A stretch of DNA of 64,000 nt, from assembly GCF_900100045.1 (NCBI RefSeq), contig NZ_FNEA01000007.1, positions 62,001 to 126,000 of the forward strand, written 5' to 3'. Origin of the DNA: Paracoccus denitrificans. GTDB taxonomy: Bacteria; Pseudomonadota; Alphaproteobacteria; Rhodobacterales; Rhodobacteraceae. A program made the position numbers and the translations under genes. The notes beneath the pieces are model-generated. The model was not told the DNA's origin, ran no database searches, and saw only the letters and a program-made list of their open reading frames with translations. Positions 30,061 through 38,944 of this stretch are shown piece after piece. Position 1 is the stretch's first letter; each line of letters begins with the position of its first letter.

Positions 30061-30528
30061 ATGCGCATGGTCATTGCCGCGGTCGGGCGGCTGCGGCAGG
30101 GCCCCGAGGCGAAGCTGATCGCCGATTATCTGGACCGCCACGCCAAGGCGGGCCGCGCCTTGGGCCTGCCGCCCGTGACGCTGGCCGAGGTCGAGGACAA
30201 GCGTGGCGGCGGCATGGTGGCCGAGGCGGCGCTGCTGGCCAGGGCCATTCCCCAGGGCGCCGCGCTGGTGGTGCTGGACGAGCGCGGCCAGATGCTCAGC
30301 TCACCCGAATTCGCGGCCCGGATCGCCGGCTGGCGCGATCAGGCGCGGGATGTCGCCTTCGTGATCGGCGGCGCGGACGGCATCGACCCCGGCCTGCGCG
30401 ACGGGGCCGATCTGGCGATCAGCTTCGGCCGCATGGTCTGGCCGCATATGCTGGTCCGGGTCATGCTGGCCGAACAGATCTATCGCGCCACCACCATCCT
30501 GGCCGGCAACCCCTATCATCGGGAATGA
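30061..30528 (+). CDS. rlmH: 23S rRNA pseudouridine1915 N3-methyltransferase
   Basis: A SPOUT-fold methyltransferase (155 aa) acting on helix 69 of 23S rRNA in assembled ribosomes. It starts MRMVIAAVGRLRQGPEA and has LVVLDERGQMLSSPEFAARI (about 70-89), AFVIGGADGIDPGLR (about 100-114), and the knot-closing C-terminus MLVRVMLAEQIYRATTILAGNPYHRE. It begins three bases after rsfS, the usual pairing. Confidence 0.96.
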   Translation: MRMVIAAVGRLRQGPEAKLIADYLDRHAKAGRALGLPPVTLAEVEDKRGGGMVAEAALLARAIPQGAALVVLDERGQMLSSPEFAARIAGWRDQARDVAFVIGGADGIDPGLRDGADLAISFGRMVWPHMLVRVMLAEQIYRATTILAGNPYHRE

Positions 30529-30640
30529 CAAGCCATTAAATTTATTAAAATTTTAAGGAAAAATCCGGCGCGGGAGCGGTGAAATCCGCCCGGCATCCGC
30601 TATGATGGGCGCATCCAGATCGCGAGTCGCCGGGTGCGCC

Positions 30641-31168
30641 ATGATTCCAGTCGTTCACCATATCCATAGCCGGACCGGCCCCGCGGCCACCTATGCGGCA
30701 CAAGAGGTCGAGGTCGTCGGTCCCACCCTTGCCCGCGCCCGGCCCGAGGTGCCTCCGGTCGGGCAGGCAGACGCGGTCGACAAGGACATGCAGCTTGGCC
30801 GCGAGGGCGTCGACCATTCGCGGCGGGCAGAATCTCCCCCAACGCCGGAGCGGGAGGGCATGCCGGGAACGGCCAGCAACCCCGATGGTCCGCAGGATCG
30901 CGCCGTGTTTCGCGCCCGGGTGATCAGGTTCCTTACCGCGATCTATGGCGAGGACGAAGCGTTCCAGCGCGCGCTGAAGCTGGGAACCATCGTGATTCAA
31001 GCGGTCGAGGACCAGCCCGAACCCGAGATGCGGCCCGAACTGTCATATGCAACCTATCGCCACGGCGCCGCCCAGGCGCAGCAGGCCATGGCGGCAACGG
31101 ATCGGCAGGGCGGTGACCAGCCCTCGAATATCGTCGCGGGCGATTTCATCGCCTGGTGGCCGAAATGA
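30641..31168 (+). CDS. Hypothetical protein, disordered N-terminus
   Basis: 175 aa from the ATG at 30641 (an ATG at 30602 would add 13 residues). The first 100 residues are rich in Pro, Glu, Arg and Gly and look disordered. A compact part follows, with RVIRFLTAIYGEDEAFQRAL and KLGTIVIQAVEDQ. No signal peptide or membrane helix, and no family recognised. Codon usage is high-GC like its neighbours. The AT-rich stretch at 30535-30565 before it is a plausible promoter. Confidence 0.5.
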   Translation: MIPVVHHIHSRTGPAATYAAQEVEVVGPTLARARPEVPPVGQADAVDKDMQLGREGVDHSRRAESPPTPEREGMPGTASNPDGPQDRAVFRARVIRFLTAIYGEDEAFQRALKLGTIVIQAVEDQPEPEMRPELSYATYRHGAAQAQQAMAATDRQGGDQPSNIVAGDFIAWWPK

Positions 31169-31386
31169 CCCGGTCAAATATGTGCTCGGCGCCGATGACA
31201 GGGTTGCCGGGGCCGATGGAACGCCCTTGGCCAGCCTGCCCGGCCGTGGCCGGGGTTCCGAAAAGGCGATGGCCGGAAAAAGCATCCGCAAAACACCGCC
31301 GCGCATGGGCAGAGCGGGGAATGGCTGGGGCCGGAGCTTCGTCCAGAGCCGCCTCGCCCCGCTCACCAGAACCGCGCCCGCCCCGC

Positions 31387-32214
31387 TCAGGGGCAGGGTA
31401 CGACCCAATTGTCGATGATCTCGACCGCCTCGTCGGCGCTTTCGACGAAGCTGATCAGCTCCAGATCTTCGGGGCTGATCGTGCCGGCCTCGGCCAGCGC
31501 CTCCCAGTTGATGACCTTGTGCCAGAATTCCGGCCCGAACAGGATGAAGGGGATGCGCCTCATGCGGCCGGTCTGGATCAGGGTCAGCGCCTCGAACATC
31601 TCGTCCATGGTGCCGAAGCCGCCCGGAAAGACCGTAACCGCCTTGGCCCGCATCAGGAAATGCATCTTGCGAATGGCGAAATAGTGGAAATTGAAGCACA
31701 GGTCCGGCGTCACATAGGCATTCGGCGTCTGTTCATGCGGCAGCACGATGGACAGGCCGATCGAGGCGCCCCCGGCTTCGTGCGCGCCCAGGTTGCCGGC
31801 CTCCATCACCCCCGGACCGCCGCCGGTGCAGATCACATCCTCGGCGCCATAGCTTTTCAGGCTGCGTTCGGTCATCAGCCGGGCAAAGCGCCGGGCCTCG
31901 TCATAGTAATGCGACAGGGCGGCCAGCGCCGGCGTGCGCGCGCCCTCGCGCCGGTCGGGCGAGGGGATGCGGGCGCCGCCGAACATCACCACGGTCGAGC
32001 GGATGCCGCGCGCATCCATGATCATCTGCGGCTTCAGCAGTTCGAGCTGCAACCGCACCGGGCGCAGTTCCTCGCGCAGCAGGAATTCGGAATCGGTAAA
32101 GGCCAGCCGATAGGCCGGCGCGCGCGTCTGGGCCGTGTCGGGGATGGTCCGCGCCGCCTCCACGTCCTGATGGCTGTCGCGAAACGGGTGGCTGCGCTCG
32201 TCAAGTTCCGTCAT
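31387..32214 (-). CDS. LOG family protein (TIGR00730-like)
   Basis: A 275 aa Rossmann-like protein of the LOG / lysine-decarboxylase-like family, whose characterised members release cytokinin bases or cleave nucleotide monophosphates. It has [18 protein letters not shown] (about 128-145) and the signature [16 protein letters not shown] (about 190-205). The N-terminal extension of about 80 residues is longer than in plant LOG proteins. The ATG at 32214 has AGAGGAT 5 bases upstream. Divergent from dapD, with about 90 bases between starts. Confidence 0.88.
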   Translation of the reverse strand: MTELDERSHPFRDSHQDVEAARTIPDTAQTRAPAYRLAFTDSEFLLREELRPVRLQLELLKPQMIMDARGIRSTVVMFGGARIPSPDRREGARTPALAALSHYYDEARRFARLMTERSLKSYGAEDVICTGGGPGVMEAGNLGAHEAGGASIGLSIVLPHEQTPNAYVTPDLCFNFHYFAIRKMHFLMRAKAVTVFPGGFGTMDEMFEALTLIQTGRMRRIPFILFGPEFWHKVINWEALAEAGTISPEDLELISFVESADEAVEIIDNWVVPCP

Positions 32215-32306
32215 CCGATCCTCTGGCAGAAACCGCCGCATTGCGCGGCCGCACCCCTCGGCTTATAGCCCTTGGGCAAGAGTTTCCACCCGAGAGAGGC
32301 CAGACC

Positions 32307-33131
32307 ATGTCGAATGACGCCCTTGAAGCCGCCATCGAATCCGCCTGGGAGATCCGCGACCAGATCACCCCCGCCACCAGGGGCGAGGTGCGCGATGCCG
32401 TCGAGGCCACGCTGGAGGCGCTGGACAAGGGTGTGCTGCGCGTCGCCGAAAAGCGCGGCAGCGACTGGCATGTGAACCAATGGGCGAAAAAGGCCGTGCT
32501 GCTGGGCTTTCGCCTCAAGGACATGGAGGTCCACATGGGCGGGCCGCAAGGCGGCACCTGGTGGGACAAGGTGGACAGCAAGTTCGCCCATTGGGGCGAG
32601 GCGCAATGGCAGGCCGCCGGCTTTCGTGCCGTGCCGAACTGCGTCGTGCGCCGCTCGGCCTATATCGCCAAGGGCGTGGTGCTGATGCCCAGCTTCGTGA
32701 ACCTGGGCGCCTATGTCGACGAGGGCACCATGGTCGATACCTGGGCCACCGTCGGCTCTTGCGCGCAGATCGGCAAGAACGTGCACCTGTCGGGCGGCGT
32801 CGGCATCGGCGGCGTGCTGGAGCCGATGCAGGCCGGCCCGACCATCATCGAGGACAATTGCTTCATCGGCGCCCGTTCCGAGGTGGTCGAGGGCTGCATC
32901 GTGCGCGAGGGCTCGGTCCTGGGCATGGGCGTCTTCATCGGCAAATCGACCAAGATCGTGGACCGCGAGACCGGCGAGGTCATGTATGGCGAGGTTCCGG
33001 CGGGTTCGGTGGTCGTCGCCGGCTCGATGCCCTCGAAGAACGGTGTGAACCTGTATTGTGCGGTGATCGTCAAGCGCGTCGATGCGCAGACCCGTTCCAA
33101 GACCTCGATCAACGAGCTTTTGCGCGACTGA
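32307..33131 (+). CDS. dapD: Tetrahydrodipicolinate N-succinyltransferase
   Basis: A trimeric left-handed beta-helix enzyme (274 aa, standard length) of the succinylase branch of lysine and diaminopimelate synthesis. Hexapeptide repeats run from about residue 110 to 240 ([56 protein letters not shown]). GAGAGG precedes the ATG. The C-terminal [20 protein letters not shown] is conserved. Confidence 0.97.
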   Translation: MSNDALEAAIESAWEIRDQITPATRGEVRDAVEATLEALDKGVLRVAEKRGSDWHVNQWAKKAVLLGFRLKDMEVHMGGPQGGTWWDKVDSKFAHWGEAQWQAAGFRAVPNCVVRRSAYIAKGVVLMPSFVNLGAYVDEGTMVDTWATVGSCAQIGKNVHLSGGVGIGGVLEPMQAGPTIIEDNCFIGARSEVVEGCIVREGSVLGMGVFIGKSTKIVDRETGEVMYGEVPAGSVVVAGSMPSKNGVNLYCAVIVKRVDAQTRSKTSINELLRD

Positions 33132-33141
33132 ACCGTTGCAT

Positions 33142-33174
33142 GGCCGCATCAGCGCAGCTGGGCGTGATGCGGCC
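33142..33174 (+). terminator. Strong stem-loop after dapD
   Basis: A perfect 10-base inverted repeat (GGCCGCATCA / TGATGCGGCC) with a 13-base loop starting 10 bases after the dapD stop. No U-tract follows, so it may stabilise the 3' end or act with Rho rather than terminate by itself. Confidence 0.5.
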
Positions 33175-33235
33175 GTGAACCGAAGGCGCGTTTGCGCGTT
33201 CACCCCGCATGTCGTCTTGCAATCGGAGGGTTCAC

Positions 33236-33487
33236 ATGCAGGGTTTGGGTTGGCTGGCCGCGATCGTCGTCGGCGGGTTGGCGGGCTGGATCGCCAGCAG
33301 CATCATGAAGGCCGATACGGGGATTTTCCTCAACGTCATCCTCGGCATCGTCGGTGCGGTGGTCGGCAATGCGCTTCTGGGCCTCGTCGGGCTGAATGCG
33401 CAGGCGGGCAGTTGGCTGGCGCAGGGCGTGGCCGGGCTGATCGGCGCGGTGGTGCTGATCTGGCTTTACCGGGCAGTGGCAGGATAG
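33236..33487 (+). CDS. GlsB/YeaQ/YmgE family membrane protein
   Basis: An 83 aa inner-membrane protein with three hydrophobic, glycine-rich helices (GWLAAIVVGGLAGWIASSIM; ILGIVGAVVGNALLGLVG; VAGLIGAVVLIWLYRAVAG), typical of the transglycosylase-associated / GlsB stress protein family. The molecular role is unknown. GGAGGG lies before the ATG. A terminator follows 7 bases after the stop, so it is monocistronic or the end of the dapD unit. Confidence 0.9.
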   Translation: MQGLGWLAAIVVGGLAGWIASSIMKADTGIFLNVILGIVGAVVGNALLGLVGLNAQAGSWLAQGVAGLIGAVVLIWLYRAVAG

Positions 33488-33494
33488 CGAAGCC

Positions 33495-33518
33495 GGGGCG
33501 GGTTTTCCCGCCCCTTTT
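33495..33518 (+). terminator. Rho-independent terminator
   Basis: Perfect 8-base GC stem (GGGGCGGG / CCCGCCCC), TTTT loop and a following TTTT. Ends the plus-strand GlsB-family gene just before the convergent YbaK-type gene. Confidence 0.9.
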
Positions 33519-33531
33519 GCCGCCCGGCGGT

Positions 33532-34002
33532 TCAGGCGGTGAAATCCGCCTGGCGGGCGCCGGTAATGCGAATCAGATCGCTGGGCGCGATGGCAAAGAC
33601 ATGGCGCGGGGTGCCTGCCGCCGCCCAGACCGTGTCGAATTCCAGCAGGCGTGGGTCCAGCCAGGCCTCGATCGGGCGCAGATGCCCGACCGGCGCGACG
33701 CCACCGATGGCAAAGCCGGTCTCGGCCCGGATCAGGTCCGCATCGGCCTTGCCCAGCCGCTGCCCCGCCACCCCGGTCGCCTTGGCCGGATCGACGCGAT
33801 TGCCGCCCGCGGTCAGGAACAGCACGACATGGCCGGATTCCTCGCCGCGAAAGATGATCGACTTGGCGATCTGGTCGACCGCGCAGCCGACCGCCGCCGC
33901 TGCGCCCTCGGCGGTGCGCGCGCTGTCGTCGGTCTCGCGGATCAGTGCGGCGAGGCCCGCGGCCTCCAGCGCCGATTGCACGCGGCGCAAGCTCTTGCTC
34001 AT
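33532..34002 (-). CDS. YbaK/EbsC-type aminoacyl-tRNA deacylase
   Basis: 156 aa. The YbaK/ProX fold hydrolyses mischarged tRNAs in trans. It contains DQIAKSIIFRGEESGHVVLF (about 54-73), then TGFAIGGVAPVGHLRP (about 105-120), including the GGVxPxG substrate loop, and FDTVWAAAGTPRHVF. The ATG at 34002 is preceded by GGAGGTGA, an ideal ribosome site. Which mischarged tRNA it targets cannot be read from the sequence. Confidence 0.88.
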   Translation of the reverse strand: MSKSLRRVQSALEAAGLAALIRETDDSARTAEGAAAAVGCAVDQIAKSIIFRGEESGHVVLFLTAGGNRVDPAKATGVAGQRLGKADADLIRAETGFAIGGVAPVGHLRPIEAWLDPRLLEFDTVWAAAGTPRHVFAIAPSDLIRITGARQADFTA

Positions 34003-34058
34003 TGTCACCTCCGTCCGTTTCGGGCGATATGACGCCAAATCGCGGCGAAGGGAAAGCC

Positions 34059-34376
34059 ATGCAACAGGTCTATACGCTTCTGGTCGAAGTCGGCCGCGCG
34101 GCCGATGACGGCCTGCCCCAGGGCGCTACCGGCGCGGCGCTGGTCTGCTATGCCTCGGGCAAGGACGAGGAAGAGGCGGTGCGCGAAACCGTCGCCATCC
34201 TGAAGCAGGCCGGCCTTGCGCCCATCGAGGTCACCGGCCATGGCAGCATCGACGAGCGGCTGGCCGAGGGCCACGAGATCCCCGAGGAAGAGCGCGCCCT
34301 GATGGACCGCGCGCTGGAGGAGAACGCGGTGATCGTTGCCCAGATGGAGCCGCTTTACGGTGATGAGGACGGCTGA
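34059..34376 (+). CDS. Hypothetical acidic 105-residue protein
   Basis: An acidic soluble protein with a beta-alpha pattern at the start (MQQVYTLLVEVGRAADDGLP, then ALVCYASGKDEEEAVRETVA) and an acidic helical C-terminus. A GAAGGGAAAG site precedes the ATG. No domain recognised; no signal peptide. Divergent from the YbaK-type gene with about 55 bases between them. Confidence 0.7.
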   Translation: MQQVYTLLVEVGRAADDGLPQGATGAALVCYASGKDEEEAVRETVAILKQAGLAPIEVTGHGSIDERLAEGHEIPEEERALMDRALEENAVIVAQMEPLYGDEDG

Positions 34377-34464
34377 TCCGCCCCTATCCAGCCGCGCCAT
34401 GCTGGGCTAGACTGGCTGCAACCAGAACAAAAGCCCAAAACGAGCAACGGAACGGACAGGCAGA

Positions 34465-35718
34465 ATGACCAGACGCATTTCCCGCATCGCGACCTCGGCC
34501 GTGCTGACCATCGCCCTGGCAGGCTGCGGCGTGTCGCTGAACCACACGCCGGGCACCGTCGGCGGCGGCAATTTCGGCGGATTGCCCACGGCGGGCGGGC
34601 AGGGCTCCGAGGCGGGCTTCCAGAACTGGGTGCAAAGCTTCCGCCCGCGCGCGCTGGCGGCCGGTGTCTCGCCCGGCACGTTCGACAGCGCCATGGCCGG
34701 GGCGCACTACCAGCCCAGCATCGTCGCGCTGGACCGCAAGCAAAGCGAATTCACCAAGCCGATCTGGGAATATCTCGACGGTGCCATCGGCACGCGCGGG
34801 GCAACCGGCCGTGCCAAGGCCGCGCAATATGCCGGCACGCTCTCGGCCATCGAGGCGCGCTACGGCGTCCCGCGCGAGATCGTGCTGGCGGTCTGGGGCA
34901 TGGAATCGAATTTTGGCGCCAATCGCGGCAACACCCGGATCGTGCCGGCGCTGGCGACGCTGGCCTATGACGGTCGCCGCGGCGAATTCTTTGCCGGCGA
35001 GCTGGTGGCGGCGCTGCGCATCATCCAGTCCGGCGATGTGGACAGCGCCCATATGGTCGGCAGTTGGGCCGGGGCCATGGGGCATACGCAATTCATGCCG
35101 TCGTCCTTCCTCAGCCATGCCGTGGACTTCAACGGCGACGGCCGTCGCGACATCTGGTCGAACGATCCGACCGATGCACTGGCCTCGACCGCCAGCTACC
35201 TGCGCCAGAACGGCTGGCGCCCCGGCCAGCCCTGGGGAGCCGAGGTGATCCTGCCGCCGGGCTTCGACTTCAACCGGTCCGGCAAGTCGGTGCAGCATTC
35301 AGGCAGCCAATGGGCGGCGATGGGGGTGCGCACGGTCAGCGGCGCGCCGGTGCCCTCGGGCTCCATCCTGGCCCCGGCGGGGGCGCGGGGTCCGGCCTTT
35401 CTCATCACCGACAACTTCCGCGCCATCCTGAAATACAACGCCTCCGACAGCTATGCCCTGGCCGTCGCCTATCTGGGCGAGGCCATCGCCGGCCGCCGCG
35501 GCATCCAGGGCAACTGGCCGCGCGGCGACCGCACGCTGTCGAACAACGAAAAGGCCGAGATCCAGCGCCTGCTGATGGCGCGCGGCTTCGATACCGGCGG
35601 GGTGGACGGCAAGCTGGGCGGCCAATCGACCGAGGCGATCCGGGCCTTCCAGCGCTCGCGCGGCGTGACGCCCGACGGCTATGCCGATACCCGCCTGCTG
35701 GCCATGCTGCGCGGCTAA
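34465..35718 (+). CDS. Lytic murein transglycosylase, MltB-like lipoprotein
   Basis: A 417 aa envelope protein that cleaves peptidoglycan glycan strands with formation of 1,6-anhydromuramic ends. A lipobox (LAGC, Cys21) marks it as a lipoprotein. The SLT_2/MltB domain (about 55-340) includes the catalytic Glu in WGMESNFGANRG (about residue 146) and MGHTQFMPSSFL. A C-terminal peptidoglycan-binding domain (about 360-415: LLMARGFDTGGVDGKLGGQS, TEAIRAFQRSRGV) follows. Confidence 0.94.
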   Translation: MTRRISRIATSAVLTIALAGCGVSLNHTPGTVGGGNFGGLPTAGGQGSEAGFQNWVQSFRPRALAAGVSPGTFDSAMAGAHYQPSIVALDRKQSEFTKPIWEYLDGAIGTRGATGRAKAAQYAGTLSAIEARYGVPREIVLAVWGMESNFGANRGNTRIVPALATLAYDGRRGEFFAGELVAALRIIQSGDVDSAHMVGSWAGAMGHTQFMPSSFLSHAVDFNGDGRRDIWSNDPTDALASTASYLRQNGWRPGQPWGAEVILPPGFDFNRSGKSVQHSGSQWAAMGVRTVSGAPVPSGSILAPAGARGPAFLITDNFRAILKYNASDSYALAVAYLGEAIAGRRGIQGNWPRGDRTLSNNEKAEIQRLLMARGFDTGGVDGKLGGQSTEAIRAFQRSRGVTPDGYADTRLLAMLRG

Positions 35719-35751
35719 GACAAGGGGGCGGCCCGATAGCCGCGCCGCCTC

Positions 35752-35775
35752 TCTTTCCGTTTTCCAAATACCCAT
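35752..35775 (-). repeat. Dispersed repeat, copy 3
   Basis: Complement reads ATGGGTATTTGGAAAACGGA and continues AAGA. It lies in the 90-base gap between the stop codons of the lytic transglycosylase and rppH genes. Almost identical to the copy inside cobG. Confidence 0.75.
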
Positions 35776-35808
35776 TCCGCCCGTGCCACAAGGCGCGGCG
35801 TCGGCCGT

Positions 35809-36300
35809 TCAGGCCAGGATCTCGCGGAAATCGCTCAGAACCCGGGCATAGACATCGCGCTTGAAGGGCACGATGCCGTCGATCAGATCCGCCGCCCGCA
35901 TCCATTGCCAACGCTCGAATTCCGGGTGCTCGGTGGCGATCCGCACTGCCGAATCCTCGCCCAGGAAGCGCATGGCGAACCATTTCTGCTTCTGGCCGCC
36001 ATAGCGTCCCTTCCAGACCTTGCCCAGCAGTTCCGGCGGCAGGTCATAGGTCACCCAGCCGGGCGTCTCGGCCAGCACATCGACCAGGTCGGGGGTGACG
36101 CCGGTCTCCTCGACCAGTTCGCGCAGGGCCGCCTCGCGCGGGCTTTCGCCCCGGTCGATGCCGCCTTGCGGCATCTGCCAAGCCGGGCCGGGATTGTCGA
36201 TGCGCTGCCCGGCAAAGACCAGCCCCACCGGGTTGATCAGCACCACCCCGGCGCAAGGCCGGTAAGGCAGGCCCGAGGGGCCCAGCAGATCCGCGCTCAT
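35809..36300 (-). CDS. rppH: RNA pyrophosphohydrolase
   Basis: A Nudix hydrolase (163 aa) that removes pyrophosphate from mRNA 5' ends to start decay. The Nudix box reads [20 protein letters not shown] (from about residue 46), and [13 protein letters not shown] and [16 protein letters not shown] are typical RppH stretches. The ATG overlaps the ctpA stop (ATGA). Last gene of the gpmI-envC-ctpA-rppH unit. Confidence 0.96.
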
Positions 36301-37712
36301 TCCGCCTGCGCCCCCTGGGCCGCGTCCTCGCCGGTATTGGCGGGTTTCGCGGCCTCCGGCACCGCCTGGGCGTGGTAATCCACCGCCGCCAGGCCCTTGA
36401 GGATGTCCACGGCATAGGCCAGCTGATAATCCTCTTCGCGCAGCTTGGCGGTGGCCTCGACCTGCTTGGCCTCCTCCTCGATCTGCTTGCGCTCTTCGTC
36501 GCTGATCGAATCGTTGTTCAGCGCGCCGCGCAGATCGGCCTCGGAGTTCAGGAATTTCGATTCGGTCCGGGGCTTGCCGGCCTCGTCCTCTTCCTGCGGT
36601 TTCGGCGTGGGCTGCTCGACGATGATGTCGGGCTGGATGCCCAGAGACTGGATCGAGCGGCCCGAGGGCGTGTAATAGCGCGCCGTGGTCAGCCGGATGG
36701 CGCTGTCGGAGGTGACCGGCATCACCGTCTGGACCGAGCCCTTGCCGAAGCTCTTGGTGCCGACGACGATGGCGCGGCGGTGGTCCTGCAACGCGCCGGT
36801 GACGATCTCGGATGCCGAGGCAGAACCGCCGTTGATCAGCACCACCATCGGCTTGCCCTGCGCCAGATCGCCGGTCTTGGCGTTCCAGCGTTCGCTTTCC
36901 TCGGGCTTGCGGCCGCGGGTCGAGACGATCTCGCCCTTGTCGAGGAAGGCATCCGACACCTCGATGGCCTGGTTCAACAGCCCGCCCGGGTTGTTGCGCA
37001 GGTCCACCACGAAGCCCGTCACCTTGTCGATGCCGCCCGCGTCCTTGATCGCCTTGGCCATCTCGGTATTCAGCGTCTGCATGGTTTCGTCGTTGAAGGT
37101 GGAGATCCGCAGCACCACGGCATGACCCTCGATCCGGGTCTTGACCACGGTCAGCTTGATCGTGTCGCGGGTGATGGTCAGGTCGAAGGGCTCCTTCTCG
37201 CCCTCGCGCAGGATGGTGATCTTGATTTCCGAGCCGACCGGGCCGCGCATCTTCTCGACCGCTTCGTCCAGCGTCAGGCCCATCAGCGATTCGCCGTTCA
37301 CATGGGTGATGTAGTCGCCGGCCTTCACGCCGGCCTCGGCGGCGGGCGTGTCGTCGATGGGCGAGATCACCTTGACCAGCCCGTCCTCTTGCCCGACCTC
37401 GATCCCCAGCCCGCCGAAGCTGCCGCGGGTCTGGGTCTGCATGTCGTCGTAATCCTTGGCCGACAGGAACGAGCTGTGCGGGTCAAGCGAGGTCAGCATG
37501 CCGTTGATCGCCGCCTCGATCAGCTTCTTGTCGTCCACCTGCTCGACGTAATCGGCGCGCACGCGCTCGAACACGTTGCCGAACAGGTCCAGCTGTTCGT
37601 AGACCGAGGCGTTCTTGCCCGTTTCCTGCGCGACCAAGGGGCCGGCGAATTGGGTGGCGACGGTGATGCCCGCAAGCGTGCCGATCGCCCCTGCCAGAAG
37701 ATAATGTTTCAT
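36297..37712 (-). CDS. ctpA: Carboxy-terminal processing protease, S41 family
   Basis: A periplasmic serine protease of 471 aa. Signal segment [22 protein letters not shown] domain about 90-175 ([18 protein letters not shown]), and a protease core with the Ser in [15 protein letters not shown] (about residue 294) and Lys in [13 protein letters not shown] (about 318-322). The C-terminal 100 residues are charged and Glu-rich. It probably processes or degrades envelope proteins and cell-wall hydrolases; neighbours envC and gpmI are the common alphaproteobacterial partners. Confidence 0.96.
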
Positions 37713-38944
37713 TCAGTTCCGTCCTGCCCGGTTGCGTTGCGGCCTGTCCCGTCCGTGGCCTCTCCGACAATGGGATTCATCACGAACCATTCTGCCGGGT
37801 CCAGTGTTTCCTTGCCCTTGCGGAGTTCAACATAGAGTGTCTCGGTCTGTCCAGCACCGCCTCCGGCTGCGGCATTGGCGACGAACTCGGCGCCGAACTC
37901 CTGCGCAGGCGGCTCCTGCCCGCCCATCAGCCCGACCGGCTCGCCCAGGGCCAGCACGTCGCCCGTCTCGCCGAAGACCTGCGCCAGTCCGGCAAATATC
38001 ATCAGATACCCGCGCGCGGGCTCAACGATCATCACATTGCCGTAATCGAGCAGCGGGCCGCGATAGCGGATCGTCGCCGGCCAGGGCGTGGTGACCAGTG
38101 CGGCGGGCGAGGTGGCGATCACCATTCCCGGCCGGCGCACCCCCGCGGCATCGGGTTCGTCATAGCGGCGCAGCACGCGGCCCAGCACCGGCAGCGCCAG
38201 GCTGCCCTGCGCGCCCTCGAAATCGGCCATGGGCGGGCCGACATCCTGCTCCATGCCGACGATGCCCGAGGCAAAGGCGTCCAGCGTGTCGGCCGATTGC
38301 ACCAGCGCGGTCAACTCCTTCGGGTCTTCGCCGAAACGCACCGGCAGGCTGGAGCGGTCGGTCACCGCCGAGGCCAGCAGGCGCCGCGCCTCCTGCACCT
38401 GGTCCAGCCCCTGCGCCAGCGTATTCGCCGCGCTCAGCTGGATCGCGCGCACGGTGCGGATCTCCTCCAGCTTCTGCTGCATCTCCCGCGCCTCGGTATC
38501 GAGCCCCGGCGCGACCGAGGACAGGATCATCCCCGCCCGGGCCGAGGATTCCGGTCCCGAGGGATGCAGGAGCAACATGGTCTCGGGCGATTTCTGCATC
38601 GAGGTCATCACCCCCAGCACCCGGCCCAGCCGCTCGCGCCGGGCGTCGAATTCGGCGCGGATCTCCTGCTCGCGGATGCCGGCGCGGCGCAGCCCTTCGC
38701 GCAGCGCCGCCATGCCCTGTTCATAGGCACGGATCATCCGGGTCAGCGAGGCGACCTGATCGTCCTCGGTCAGCGCCTCGTCCAGCTGGCCCACCGCCTC
38801 GCGCAGCATGTCGGCGGCCCTGGCAGCCTCCTGCGCGGCCTGGCCCAGCGACGAATCGTCCTGCGCGGGCGCTGCCGGCTGGGCCGGGGCCATCGAGCCG
38901 ATGGCAAAGGCCACCAGCACCGGCAGGAGCAGCCTGTGTTTCAT
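37709..38944 (-). CDS. EnvC-like murein hydrolase activator
   Basis: A 411 aa periplasmic protein: signal peptide (about 1-22), a long coiled-coil region (about 30-210) and a C-terminal LytM-like domain (about 255-400: LALPVLGRVLRRYDEPDA, YRGPLLDYGNVMIVEPARG). The LytM domain lacks the HxH zinc ligands, so it should activate amidases rather than cut peptidoglycan. It overlaps gpmI and ctpA by ATGA at both ends. Pairing with CtpA suggests its levels may be set by proteolysis. Confidence 0.88.
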   Translation of the reverse strand: MKHRLLLPVLVAFAIGSMAPAQPAAPAQDDSSLGQAAQEAARAADMLREAVGQLDEALTEDDQVASLTRMIRAYEQGMAALREGLRRAGIREQEIRAEFDARRERLGRVLGVMTSMQKSPETMLLLHPSGPESSARAGMILSSVAPGLDTEAREMQQKLEEIRTVRAIQLSAANTLAQGLDQVQEARRLLASAVTDRSSLPVRFGEDPKELTALVQSADTLDAFASGIVGMEQDVGPPMADFEGAQGSLALPVLGRVLRRYDEPDAAGVRRPGMVIATSPAALVTTPWPATIRYRGPLLDYGNVMIVEPARGYLMIFAGLAQVFGETGDVLALGEPVGLMGGQEPPAQEFGAEFVANAAAGGGAGQTETLYVELRKGKETLDPAEWFVMNPIVGEATDGTGRNATGQDGTE

